Below, piece after piece: positions 1 through 10,131 of a DNA stretch of 64,000 nucleotides. Source of the DNA: Actinoallomurus sp. (lineage in GTDB: Bacteria > Actinomycetota > Actinomycetes > Streptosporangiales > Streptosporangiaceae); the NCBI GenBank assembly GCA_025964625.1, contig JAOPYL010000262.1, positions 1 through 64,000 on the forward strand, written 5' to 3'. The position numbers were made by a program, and so were the translations under genes. The notes under the pieces were generated by a model, which was not told the origin of the DNA, made no database searches, and was given only the letters and a program-made list of their open reading frames with translations. How positions within the stretch are numbered: position 1 is the first letter of the stretch; each line of letters opens with the position of its first letter.

Positions 1-22
1 TCTTTCCCCCCAGGAGACAACA

Positions 23-727
23 ATGCGTATGCATCTCACCAAGTACGCCGCGATCGCCGGCGTGCTTGCCGTGCCCCTGGCCGTCGCCGCACCGGCGTCC
101 GCCACCAGCGGCGGCACCAGCGGCGGCACCGGCTCGGCCTTCGGCATCTCCGCCAGCGGCCTGGTGAACATCCCGGAGACCCCCGCGGTGACCTCCTCGG
201 CGCAGCCGAGCCACAAGAGCCTCGTCGAGGTGCCCGGCAACCCGCTGGTGCACCTGTCGATCCTCCGCACGCAGGCCACGCCCGGGCGCTCGGAGGCCAG
301 CGTGGTCGACCTGAAGGTCCTCAACGTGGTGCCCTCCTCTCAGCTCAAGCTGCCGCTCTCGTCCAAGGCGGTGCTCTCCGCCAAGCTGATCACCGCCAGG
401 TGCGTCGACGGCGCCGGCACGTCCCAGCTGGTCAAGGTGAAGCTGGCCGGCCAGAGCCTCATCGAGGCGGGCACCTCGCCGAACAGCACCCTCACGGTGC
501 CGGTCCAGGGGCTCGGCGACGTGCAGGTGACCATCAACAAGCAGGTCCGCAACGCCGACGGCAGCCTCACGGTGACCGCGCTCGAGCTGGCCGTGGCGGC
601 CCTGGGCAAGACCCAGCTGATCGACATCTCGTCCGCGACCTGCAGCGCCGGGGAGTCCACCCCGACGCCGCCGGGTGAGGCGCCGAAGCCCACCCCGGTG
701 CCGAGCGACCTGCCGGTGACCGGCTGA
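23..727 (+). CDS. secreted choice-of-anchor-type surface protein ending in LPVTG
   Basis: The 234-residue protein begins with a clear Sec signal peptide (basic MRMHLTKY, then a hydrophobic run, with likely cleavage after ASA near residue 27). The mature part is Ser/Thr/Val-rich and beta-strand-like, with two cysteines (in TARCVDG and SATCSAG). It starts with SAFGISASGLVNIPETP, a pattern seen in actinobacterial choice-of-anchor P proteins. A Pro-rich linker leads to the last residues DLPVTG. This is a sortase-like LPxTG box, but the usual hydrophobic helix and basic tail are absent because TGA follows at once. AGGAG lies six bases before the ATG. The role is unknown; a loosely associated or released envelope protein is inferred. 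The family call is from pattern memory. Confidence 0.75.
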   Translation: MRMHLTKYAAIAGVLAVPLAVAAPASATSGGTSGGTGSAFGISASGLVNIPETPAVTSSAQPSHKSLVEVPGNPLVHLSILRTQATPGRSEASVVDLKVLNVVPSSQLKLPLSSKAVLSAKLITARCVDGAGTSQLVKVKLAGQSLIEAGTSPNSTLTVPVQGLGDVQVTINKQVRNADGSLTVTALELAVAALGKTQLIDISSATCSAGESTPTPPGEAPKPTPVPSDLPVTG

Positions 728-745
728 CGGTGATGGCCCACTGAC

Positions 746-787
746 GGTCGCCGCAGGGGATCCATGCACGGATCCCCTGCGGCGACC
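746..787 (+). terminator. perfect 18-bp hairpin terminator
   Basis: Two perfectly complementary 18-base arms (746-763 and 770-787) enclose the six-base loop ATGCAC. The hairpin sits 18 bases after the stop of the secreted-protein gene and is followed by GCTTTG. It is an evident transcription end for that gene. Confidence 0.85.
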
Positions 788-796
788 GCGTGCTTT

Positions 797-829
797 GACG
801 GCCCCCGCCGACGCCGGCGCGGGGCCGTC
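797..829 (-). terminator. hairpin terminator of the sugar transporter operon
   Basis: GACGGCCCC (797-805) pairs with GGGGCCGTC (821-829) around a 15-base GC-rich loop. It lies four bases past the stop of the last permease gene of the leftward operon, in the convergent gap. It has no clear U-run, as is common in actinomycetes. Confidence 0.6.
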
Positions 830-833
830 GGCG

Positions 834-1853
834 TCACCGCAGGCGCTGCACCCGGCTCAGGTAGGTCTGCACGACCACGACGACCGCGAGAAACGCGCCG
901 CTCACGACCTGCTGGTACGACGAGGACAGGTCCCCGATCTGGTTGATGAGGTTCTGGATCACGCCGAGAAGGAGCACTCCCGCGATCGTTCCGCTCACCG
1001 ACCCGGCGCCGCCGGTGAGCAGTGTGCCGCCGATGACCACCGCGGCGATCACATCGAGTTCCATACCGGTGCCGAGGATCGTGACCCCCGACGACAGGCG
1101 GGCCGCGTTGAGCGCTCCGGCGAACCCTGCCAGCAGACCGGACATGACGTAGACGGTGACCTTGGTCCGCGTCACCGGCACGCCCATCAGCGCGGCCGCG
1201 TCCTGGCCTCCGCCGATGGCGTACACGGACTGACCGAACCGGGTCCGCTGGAGCAGGACCGCGCCGGCGAGGAAGAGCACGAGCGTCAGATAGACCGGGT
1301 AGCCGACGCCGAGGACACTGCCCTGGCCGATCCTGGCCAGGAGCGACGCGTGCGGGATGAGGTACGTCCTGGCGCCCTCGTCGGAGATCGACAGGAGCAG
1401 CCCGCGCGCGCCCAGCAGACCGGCGAGCGTGACGATGAACGGAGCGAGCCGCACTCTCGCGATGAGCAGCCCCTGCAGCAGGCCGATCGCCCCGCACACC
1501 GCCAGCGGCAGCAGCAGCGCGGCGAGCGACCCCCAGCGCACGCCGTACGCGGCCAGCACCCCGCCGAGTGCGAACACCGAGCCGACGGACAGGTCGATGC
1601 CACCCGTAATGATCACAAAGGTCATGCCGAGAGCCACCGTCGCCAGGAACGACGAGGTGATGGCGATGTTCCCGAGGTTGTCGCCGGTCGGGAACCGTTC
1701 GAAGGCGAGTGATCCGGTCACGAGCAGCAGCACCAGCACCGCGGCGGCGCCGTGCCGCTGCACCAGCCCGAACACGCGCTCGCGGCCGGCACCCGGCGGG
1801 GTCCCCTGGGGCGCGGTGACGGTCGTGCCCATGGCCGCCTGCTCCGATGTCAT
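834..1853 (-). CDS. yjfF: CUT2 sugar ABC transporter permease, YjfF-like
   Basis: This is an integral membrane permease of the RbsC/XylH (BPD_transp_2) family, 339 residues with about nine or ten hydrophobic segments. The family signature GMTFVIITGGIDLSVGSV follows the second segment, and AAVVIGGTLLTGGAGSVSG marks the later conserved loop. It is the last gene of the leftward operon. Its ATG overlaps the stop of the preceding permease by four bases (ATGA), so the two are translationally coupled and probably form the heterodimeric pore. Similarity to E. coli YjfF and the gene order suggest galactofuranose or a related pentose/hexose as substrate; the substrate is inferred. Confidence 0.88.
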   Translation of the reverse strand: MTSEQAAMGTTVTAPQGTPPGAGRERVFGLVQRHGAAAVLVLLLVTGSLAFERFPTGDNLGNIAITSSFLATVALGMTFVIITGGIDLSVGSVFALGGVLAAYGVRWGSLAALLLPLAVCGAIGLLQGLLIARVRLAPFIVTLAGLLGARGLLLSISDEGARTYLIPHASLLARIGQGSVLGVGYPVYLTLVLFLAGAVLLQRTRFGQSVYAIGGGQDAAALMGVPVTRTKVTVYVMSGLLAGFAGALNAARLSSGVTILGTGMELDVIAAVVIGGTLLTGGAGSVSGTIAGVLLLGVIQNLINQIGDLSSSYQQVVSGAFLAVVVVVQTYLSRVQRLR

Positions 1854-2815
1854 CGTCCGTCCTGCCCTCGCGCGGCGTACACGGCCGCGAGAATGATCAC
1901 TGCCTGCACCATCTGGGCGAGCGAGTCCGAGAGGTTGTGCTTGATGAGCGTCGCGCGGACGAGCTGGATCAGCAGCGCGCCCGCGACCGTGCCGAGCACT
2001 CGCACCCGGCCGCCCGTGAGCGGTGTCCCGCCCACCACGACCGCGGTGATCGCGGACAGCTCCATGAGGAGTCCCAGCGAGGATGGGTCGCTGGCCTGCA
2101 GCCGCGCGGTGGCGAGGATGCCCGCCGCCGCGGCGAGCAGGCCCGAGGCCACGTAAACCAGCAGCAGGATCCGCTTCACCGGCAGGCCCGACAGTTCGCT
2201 CGCCGTCCGGTTTCCGCCGATGGCGACGAGCCGCCGGCCGAACGTCGTACGGCGCACGACCGCCGTCACCGCGACGGTGAGAACGATCGCGACCACGACG
2301 GGCAGGGGAATGCCCGCCATGCTCGACGAGCCGAGGTTCAGCAGGTCCGGGTTGTGGATGTCCTTGAGCTGCCCGCCCGCCACCACGAGCGCGAGCCCGC
2401 GTCCGCCGACGAACAGCGCGAGCGTGGCGACGATCGGCTGCACGCCGACGAACGCCACGAGTGATCCGTTGACCAGCCCGACCGCCACGCCGCCGAGGAG
2501 GGCCACCACGATGGCGGGCACGACGCCGTACCCGAGATAGAGGGGGAGCAGGGCGGTGGCGAGCGCCATCACCGAGCCCACCGACAGGTCGACGCCCTCG
2601 GTGCCGATCACCAGCGCCATGCCCAGCGACACGATGACGATCGGCGCGACCTGGACGAGCTGCGTGCGGAGGTTCTCAAGCGTCAGGAAGTGCGGGGTGA
2701 TCGCCACGTTGACGAGGACGAGCGCGGCGATCGCGGCGTACACGCCGTAGTCCTGGAGCCAGGCGAGGACCCGGCCCCGGTCCAGCCGGGAGAGGGGCAC
2801 GGCGGCGTCGGTCAT
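1850..2815 (-). CDS. ytfT: CUT2 sugar ABC transporter permease, YtfT-like
   Basis: The second membrane subunit of the transporter has 321 residues and the same fold as its downstream partner. It carries GMALVIGTEGVDLSVGSVMA and LMELSAITAVVVGGTPLTGGR, which resemble E. coli YtfT more than YjfF. The start at 2815 is preceded by GGAGG five bases upstream. A gap of about 50 bases separates it from the ATPase gene, and it overlaps the next permease by four bases. The ligand is not shown by the sequence itself; identity rests on family resemblance plus operon order. Confidence 0.87.
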   Translation of the reverse strand: MTDAAVPLSRLDRGRVLAWLQDYGVYAAIAALVLVNVAITPHFLTLENLRTQLVQVAPIVIVSLGMALVIGTEGVDLSVGSVMALATALLPLYLGYGVVPAIVVALLGGVAVGLVNGSLVAFVGVQPIVATLALFVGGRGLALVVAGGQLKDIHNPDLLNLGSSSMAGIPLPVVVAIVLTVAVTAVVRRTTFGRRLVAIGGNRTASELSGLPVKRILLLVYVASGLLAAAAGILATARLQASDPSSLGLLMELSAITAVVVGGTPLTGGRVRVLGTVAGALLIQLVRATLIKHNLSDSLAQMVQAVIILAAVYAARGQDGR

Positions 2816-2867
2816 CCCTGCCTCCTTCCTGGGCGGTCGCCGGGTTCGGGTGCCCTGGGCCGTTCGG

Positions 2868-4406
2868 TCATCCGCCGTCGTCCTCCGCCCGGGAATGCGA
2901 CGCGATGGTGGTCATCACGCCCTCCTCGGTGAGCTCACTCCCGGTGAGTTCACCGACGACCGCGCCGTCCTTGAGCACCACGACCCGGTCCGAGCCCTCG
3001 ACCAGCTCCTCCAGGTCGGAGGAGATGAGCAGTACGCCGAGGCCCGCCTCGGCGAGCTCGTCGATCAGCGCCTGGACCTCCGCCTTCGCGCCGACGTCGA
3101 TGCCGCGGGTGGGCTCGTCCAGCAGCAGGATCCTGGGTTCGGTGGCGAGCCAGCGGGCGATGAGGACCTTCTGCTGGTTGCCGCCGGACAGCTCGGCGAC
3201 CCGCTGGTGCGGGCCGGACGCCTTGATGCGCAGCCGCTTCATGAAGGTTTCGACGATCCGGTCGATGCGCGCGTCCGAGACCACGCCGCCGCGGGAGAGG
3301 CGGGGCAGCGCCGCGAGCGCGATGTTCTCCCGTACCGACAGCGTCGGGATGATGCCCTCGGCCTTGCGGTCTTCTGGCAGCAGGGCCACGCCGGCCTTGA
3401 TGGCCGCGGCGGACCCGCGGCGCAGCGGCACGCCGGCCACCGTCACCCGCCCGCCGTCGAGCGGCAGCGCCCCGGCGATGGCCTTGGCGGTCTCCGTACG
3501 GCCCGCTCCGAGGAGGCCGCCCAGGCCGACGACCTCGCCGGGCCGGATCGCGACCGAGACGTCGTCGAGCATGTGCCGGCGGGTCAGGCCGCTGGCCTCG
3601 ACGACGGGTGCCTCATCGGCGGTGTCGTGCGCGCCGGAGAACTTGGTGACGCCTTGGGCGCGGACGTCGGAGACGGGGCGGCCGAGCATCAGCGAGACGA
3701 GCCGCAGCCGGTCCAACTCCGCGAGGGGGCCCTGATGGACGACCCGGCCGTCGCGCAGCACGGTGACACCGTCGCAGATCCGGTACAGCTCGTCCAGGCG
3801 GTGACTGACGTAGATCACCGAGATGCCCTGGGCACGGAGCCGGCCGATGACCTTGAAAAGGGTCTCCACCTCGCGGGATTCCAGGGACGAGGTCGGTTCG
3901 TCCATCACGACGACCCGTGCGTCGACCGAGACGGCACGGGCAAGTGCGATCATCTGCTGCGCGCCGACGCCCAGCGACCGCAACGGGCGCCGGACGTCGA
4001 CGCCGATGCCGTACGACTCCAGGGTCCGCGCCGCCTCGCGCTCCATGCGCCGGACATCGATGAGGCCGAAGCGGCGGCGCGGCTCCCGCCCGAGAAGCAG
4101 GTTGCGCCCCACGCTCATCGACGGCACCAGGCCGATCTCCTGGTGAACGGCCTGGATACCGGCGCGCTGGGCCTCCAGCGGGCTGGCGAACTCGGCTCGC
4201 AGCCCGGCCAGGCGCACCTCGCCCTCGTCGGGACGGTGCACGCCGGTGATCACCTTGATCAGCGTGGACTTGCCGGCGCCGTTCTCGCCGACCAGCGCGT
4301 GCACCTCGCCGGGCGCGAGCCGGACGGAGACCCGGTCGAGGGCGAGCACTCCGGTGAAGCGTTTGACGATGCCGCTCACCTCGAGCAGCGGACCGTCGTC
4401 GGTCAC
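2868..4406 (-). CDS. ytfR: sugar ABC transporter ATPase with two nucleotide-binding domains, YtfR-like
   Basis: This cytoplasmic energising subunit of 512 residues contains two fused ABC domains. The first has Walker A GENGAGKST (residues 40-48), Walker B VVVMDEPTSSL and a variant signature SLGVGAQQ. The second has the degenerate P-loop GLLGAGRTET and a standard LSGGNQQKV followed by LLLDEPTRGIDVG. That asymmetric pattern is normal for RbsA/MglA/YtfR proteins. The GTG start follows GAGGAG, 25 bases after the binding-protein stop. It is closely related to the orphan ATPase at 8403-9971, sharing long identical stretches such as IAGALxLDxGxVTVAG. Confidence 0.92.
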   Translation of the reverse strand: MTDDGPLLEVSGIVKRFTGVLALDRVSVRLAPGEVHALVGENGAGKSTLIKVITGVHRPDEGEVRLAGLRAEFASPLEAQRAGIQAVHQEIGLVPSMSVGRNLLLGREPRRRFGLIDVRRMEREAARTLESYGIGVDVRRPLRSLGVGAQQMIALARAVSVDARVVVMDEPTSSLESREVETLFKVIGRLRAQGISVIYVSHRLDELYRICDGVTVLRDGRVVHQGPLAELDRLRLVSLMLGRPVSDVRAQGVTKFSGAHDTADEAPVVEASGLTRRHMLDDVSVAIRPGEVVGLGGLLGAGRTETAKAIAGALPLDGGRVTVAGVPLRRGSAAAIKAGVALLPEDRKAEGIIPTLSVRENIALAALPRLSRGGVVSDARIDRIVETFMKRLRIKASGPHQRVAELSGGNQQKVLIARWLATEPRILLLDEPTRGIDVGAKAEVQALIDELAEAGLGVLLISSDLEELVEGSDRVVVLKDGAVVGELTGSELTEEGVMTTIASHSRAEDDGG

Positions 4407-4431
4407 GGAGACTCCTCGTTTCAGTACGCGG

Positions 4432-5508
4432 TCAGAACGCGGAGCCCACGGACTGCTGGGCGTTGGAGGAGTCGTATTCGCGGTCGGCGATGATGACCTT
4501 GTCGGGGATGGCGTCGCCGGCCAGGAACCTGCTCAGCGTCTGGAAGGCGAGCGGGCCGAACCGCGGGTTCGACTCCACGACCGCGGAGATCCAGCCGCTG
4601 CCGATCTGCGACACCGCGTCGCGGGTGCCGTCCACCGACACGATCTTGATCTGACCGGCCTTCTTGCCCGCGCCCTTGAGCGCGGTGACCGCGCCGAGCG
4701 CCATCTCGTCGTTCTCGGCGTAGAGACCGTTCACGTCCGGGTTGCTCTGGATCATCTGCTCGGTGACCTGCTGGCCCTTCTCGCGGGCGAACTCACCGGT
4801 CTGCTGGAAGGTGATCTGGATGCCGGGTGCCTTCTGCTTCAGCTCGTCCTTGAAGCCGTTGGTGCGATCCGTGGTGACGTTGTTGCCGGATGCGCCGAGC
4901 AGGATGGCGACCTTGCCCTTGCCGCCGAGCGCCTTGACCATCTGGTCGGCAGCCCGCTTGCCCTGCTGGTAGAAGTCGGACCCGATGAAGGTCACGTAGT
5001 CCTTGCACGGGGTGGCGTTGATCTTCCGGTCGACGGTGATGATCGGGATGTGCTTCGCCGAGGCCTGCTGCAGCACGGGCTCCCAGCCGTCGGAGTTGAG
5101 CGGCGCGATGATCAGCGCCTGTGCGCCCTGCGCGATGAGCTGCTGTACGTCGCTGATCTGCTTGTTGAACTGCGACTGGCCGTTGGTCGCCTTCAGGTTC
5201 GCGATGCCGGCCTTCTTGGCCTCGTCCTTGATCGACTTGGTCTCCGCGATCCGGAACGGGTTCGCCTCCTTCTCGGACTGGGAGAACCCCACCACGCCGC
5301 TCTTGAGGTCGAACTTCTTCCCCCCGAACTTGTCGATCGTGCAGGACGGGGCGTTGCCGGACGGCGTCTGGGCCACCTGCTGCTGGCCCTGGGTGTCCTG
5401 GGCGCCGGCCGGTTGCTTGTCCTCGGACTTGGCGCAGCCGGCGGCGGCCACGGTCAGCACGGCGAGGAGCGCGGCCGTACGTGCGCCGCGACGCGGGGGC
5501 ACGGTCAT
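4432..5508 (-). CDS. ytfQ: sugar-binding lipoprotein of the ABC transporter, YtfQ-like
   Basis: A substrate-binding lipoprotein of 358 residues. The leader MTVPPRRGART plus a hydrophobic stretch ends in the lipobox AAAGC (Cys25), so the protein is lipid-anchored outside the membrane. The periplasmic-binding-protein-I fold shows GVVGFSQSEKEANPF, NSDGWEPVLQQA and YAENDEMALGAV, which parallel E. coli YtfQ. The longer frame opens upstream at a TTG at 5574, but the ATG at 5508 has AAGGA seven bases upstream and gives a clean signal peptide, so it was chosen. It is first in the operon ytfQ-ytfR-ytfT-yjfF, the E. coli order. Galactofuranose as ligand is inferred. Confidence 0.9.
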   Translation of the reverse strand: MTVPPRRGARTAALLAVLTVAAAGCAKSEDKQPAGAQDTQGQQQVAQTPSGNAPSCTIDKFGGKKFDLKSGVVGFSQSEKEANPFRIAETKSIKDEAKKAGIANLKATNGQSQFNKQISDVQQLIAQGAQALIIAPLNSDGWEPVLQQASAKHIPIITVDRKINATPCKDYVTFIGSDFYQQGKRAADQMVKALGGKGKVAILLGASGNNVTTDRTNGFKDELKQKAPGIQITFQQTGEFAREKGQQVTEQMIQSNPDVNGLYAENDEMALGAVTALKGAGKKAGQIKIVSVDGTRDAVSQIGSGWISAVVESNPRFGPLAFQTLSRFLAGDAIPDKVIIADREYDSSNAQQSVGSAF

Positions 5509-5545
5509 GGGCGGGTCCTTCCCAAGCGGGGGTGAGGTTCCCGTA

Positions 5546-5585
5546 TTGAGCCACTTTCGATCGTCTTCTGTCAATAGCGATCAAA
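5546..5585 (-). promoter_or_regulatory. candidate promoter and DeoR-type operator of the transporter operon
   Basis: On the minus strand a TTGACA -35 box (5574-5569) precedes a weak -10-like CTCAAT 18 bases on. The spacer holds ACGATCGAAAGTG (5564-5552). Further upstream the minus strand has TTTGATCGCT (5585-5576), an approximate inverted partner. A 12-of-13 match of the first element lies before the DeoR gene at 10967-10979. Assignment to the local DeoR protein is inference. Confidence 0.45.
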
Positions 5586-5691
5586 TGGCCTGGTCGACCG
5601 GCGGCCCGGCGCGTCTCGTCTCCCGGCGTCATGCCGTCACACGCCCTCGTTCAGGTGTCCGGCCGGTGGTGACGCCCGCATGCGATCTCCT

Positions 5692-5701
5692 CCGATCGAA
5701 A
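5692..5701 (+). promoter_or_regulatory. candidate DeoR-type site upstream of the GH2 gene
   Basis: CCGATCGAAA, continuing into ATATTGCAATTACGG, lies about 80 bases before the GH2 start. It shares the TTTCGATCG core, in reverse complement, with the site before the transporter operon. The two divergent units share this roughly 270-base control region. Confidence 0.4.
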
Positions 5702-5778
5702 TATTGCAATTACGGTCATAGACGCTCATGCTGGGGCCTCTCCGCCAGTGCCCGCATCGGGCAGATTGGAGTTCGTCC

Positions 5779-8289
<2,511 letters not shown>

Positions 8290-8306
8290 TCCGGCGAATG
8301 TGGCGA

Positions 8307-8336
8307 GCGGGAGGGGCCGGCCGTGGCCCCTCCCGC
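8307..8336 (+). terminator. 12-bp hairpin terminator after the GH2 gene
   Basis: GCGGGAGGGGCC (8307-8318) pairs perfectly with GGCCCCTCCCGC (8325-8336) across GGCCGT, 18 bases after the GH2 stop codon. Confidence 0.8.
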
Positions 8337-8358
8337 ATCCCCGATACGGGAGTTCGGG

Positions 8359-8406
8359 GTGGAGCGACGAACCTTCCTCGGGCGGGGCCTGGCCGTCACC
8401 GGCTAA
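8359..8406 (+). pseudogene. 5' stub of a Tat-exported protein gene
   Basis: A GTG at 8359 has GGGAG six bases upstream and encodes VERRTFLGRGLAVTG followed by TAA. The RRTFLGRGLAVTG stretch is a typical twin-arginine signal peptide start. The frame ends where the 3' end of the opposing ATPase gene (stop at 8403) begins. It looks like the surviving beginning of a gene whose body was lost when the ATPase segment arrived or the region was deleted. It may be chance; the combination of ribosome site, start and Tat motif is the only support. Confidence 0.4.
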
Positions 8407-9971
8407 TGCGGCGACCGTTGAGCACGGGCATCTCGCGCCTCGGCCCGCGTGTCACCGTCACCGCGCCGGCCGGCGGGCGCCATCGCGGCGATGATGCGCT
8501 GCTCGGTGACGTCGGGCCCGGTGAGCTCGGCCGCGACCGCACCGTCACGGAGCACCACGACGCGGTCGCAGCCGCTCACCAGCTCCTCCAGGTCGGAGGA
8601 GATCAGCAGGATGGCGAGCCCGTTGACGGCCAGCTCGTCGAGGAGGTCCTGCAGCTCGGCCTTTGCGCCGACGTCGATGCCGCGGGTCGGCTCGTCGAGC
8701 AGCAGCACCTTCGGCTGCATGGCGAGCCAGCGGGCCAGCAGGACCTTCTGCTGGTTGCCGCTGGACAGCTCCGACACCTTCTGCTGCGGTGAGGTCGCCT
8801 TGATCCGCAGCCGGCGCATGAACGTCTCCACCACCCGGTCGATCCGGGCGTTGGACACCATTCCGAAGTACGACAGACGCGGCAACGCCGCGAGCGTGAT
8901 GTTGTCCCGGATCGACAGGCCGGGGATGATCCCCTCGGTCGTGCGGTTCTCCGGGAGCAGGCTGACGCCGGCCCTGATGGCGCCGGTGATGGACCGGTTG
9001 CGAAGCGGCGCGCCCGCGACGGTGACCTGTCCGGCGTCCAGTGTCAGCGCCCCGGCGATGGCCTTCGCGGTCTCCGTACGCCCGGCGCCGAGGAGCCCGC
9101 CAAGCCCGAGCACCTCGCCCTGGCGGAGCTCGATGGATACGTCGGCGAGAGCGTGCCGGCGGGTCAGTCCGGTGGCCTGGAGATAGGGCGGGTCGCCGGG
9201 TTGTTCGGGCGTTCCGCTGTGCTGTGCCGTCGACACCTGCACCGGCGTACGGCCGAGCATGAGCGACACCAGGGAGAGGCGGCCCAGACCGGTCAGCGGG
9301 CCGGTGTGCACGACCCTGCCCTCCCGGAGCAGGGTGACCTGGTCGCAGATCTCGTACAGCTCCTCCAGCCGGTGGCTCACGTAGAGGACCGACCGGCCGC
9401 GCTCCCGTTGCTCGGCGATGACCCGGAACAGCGTCTCGATCTCCGGTGGCTCCATCACCGCGGTCGGCTCGTCCATGATGATGACCTGCGCGCCCGCCGT
9501 CACCGCACGTGCCAGCGCGACCAGCTTCTGGGCACCCGGGCCGAGCGACCGCAGCGGCCGGCGGACGTCGGCGTTCACGCCGTGGTCACGCAGGATCTCG
9601 GCGGCCCGGTCATGCATCCGGCCGGCGTCGATCAGGCCGAGCCGGGTGCGGGGTTCGCCGCCGAGGAACAGGTTGCGGGCGATGCTCATGGAGGGGATCA
9701 GGTTGTCGTCCTGGTAGAGGGTCCTGATCCCGGCGCGCTGGGCGTCGAGGGGGCCGGCGAAACTCAGCCGCTCGCCCGGACGGCGGAGCTGGCCTGCTTC
9801 CGGCGGATAGACGCCGGACAGCACCTTGACCAGCGTGGACTTGCCGGCGCCGTTCTCACCGGCCAGCGCGTGCACCTCACCGCGGGCGAGGGTGAGCGAG
9901 ACGTGGTCGAGGGCGACAGCGCCCGAGAAGGTCTTCAGGATCGCGGCGGCTTCGAGGGCTCTTTCTGGCAC
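8403..9971 (-). CDS. orphan CUT2-type sugar ABC transporter ATPase
   Basis: This 522-residue two-domain ATPase is a paralogue of the subunit at 2868-4406. The first domain has Walker A GENGAGKST (38-46), Walker B VIIMDEPTAVMEPPE with a changed D-loop, and signature SLGPGAQK. The second has GLLGAGRTET, LSSGNQQKV and LLLDEPTRGIDVG. The C-terminus has an extra charged tail (RRGDGDTRAEARDARAQ). No permease or binding protein adjoins it; the nearest are those of the first transporter. It could share those permeases, serve a distant system, or be a decaying duplicate. Candidate regulator sites lie upstream. Confidence 0.87.
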   Translation of the reverse strand: MPERALEAAAILKTFSGAVALDHVSLTLARGEVHALAGENGAGKSTLVKVLSGVYPPEAGQLRRPGERLSFAGPLDAQRAGIRTLYQDDNLIPSMSIARNLFLGGEPRTRLGLIDAGRMHDRAAEILRDHGVNADVRRPLRSLGPGAQKLVALARAVTAGAQVIIMDEPTAVMEPPEIETLFRVIAEQRERGRSVLYVSHRLEELYEICDQVTLLREGRVVHTGPLTGLGRLSLVSLMLGRTPVQVSTAQHSGTPEQPGDPPYLQATGLTRRHALADVSIELRQGEVLGLGGLLGAGRTETAKAIAGALTLDAGQVTVAGAPLRNRSITGAIRAGVSLLPENRTTEGIIPGLSIRDNITLAALPRLSYFGMVSNARIDRVVETFMRRLRIKATSPQQKVSELSSGNQQKVLLARWLAMQPKVLLLDEPTRGIDVGAKAELQDLLDELAVNGLAILLISSDLEELVSGCDRVVVLRDGAVAAELTGPDVTEQRIIAAMAPAGRRGDGDTRAEARDARAQRSPH

Positions 9972-10002
9972 CGGAGTCCTCCCGCGTGTGCCCGGACCGG
10001 TT

Positions 10003-10012
10003 CACCGATCGT
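10003..10012. promoter_or_regulatory. candidate DeoR-type site upstream of the orphan ATPase
   Basis: CACCGATCGT lies 32 bases before the ATPase start, in the sequence TTCACCGATCGTGAT. The CGATCGT core and the preceding CAC match the sites at 5552-5564 and 10967-10979, but with shorter spacing, so this is the weakest of the four. Confidence 0.25.
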
Positions 10013-10101
10013 GATACCACGGCAGAACAATCTCATAACGGCATCGGCTCTATTCGGCCGCTTTTGCTCAGAACTGGTCTAAAGCAACCGGCAATAGACC
10101 G

Positions 10102-10131
10102 CGAGCCCGGCAGTCCTTGTGCCGGTCACTC
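10102..10131 (-). repeat. hairpin repeat, copy 1
   Basis: Read on the minus strand, this is a 30-base copy (27 of 30 identical) of the element at 62987-63018. It has stem CCGGCA / TGCCGG around CAAGGAC and flanks GAGT and GCTCG. It begins exactly at the stop codon of the DeoR gene and has that gene's orientation. A partial core, ACCGGCAATAGAC, lies just beside it at 10087-10099. Confidence 0.6.
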
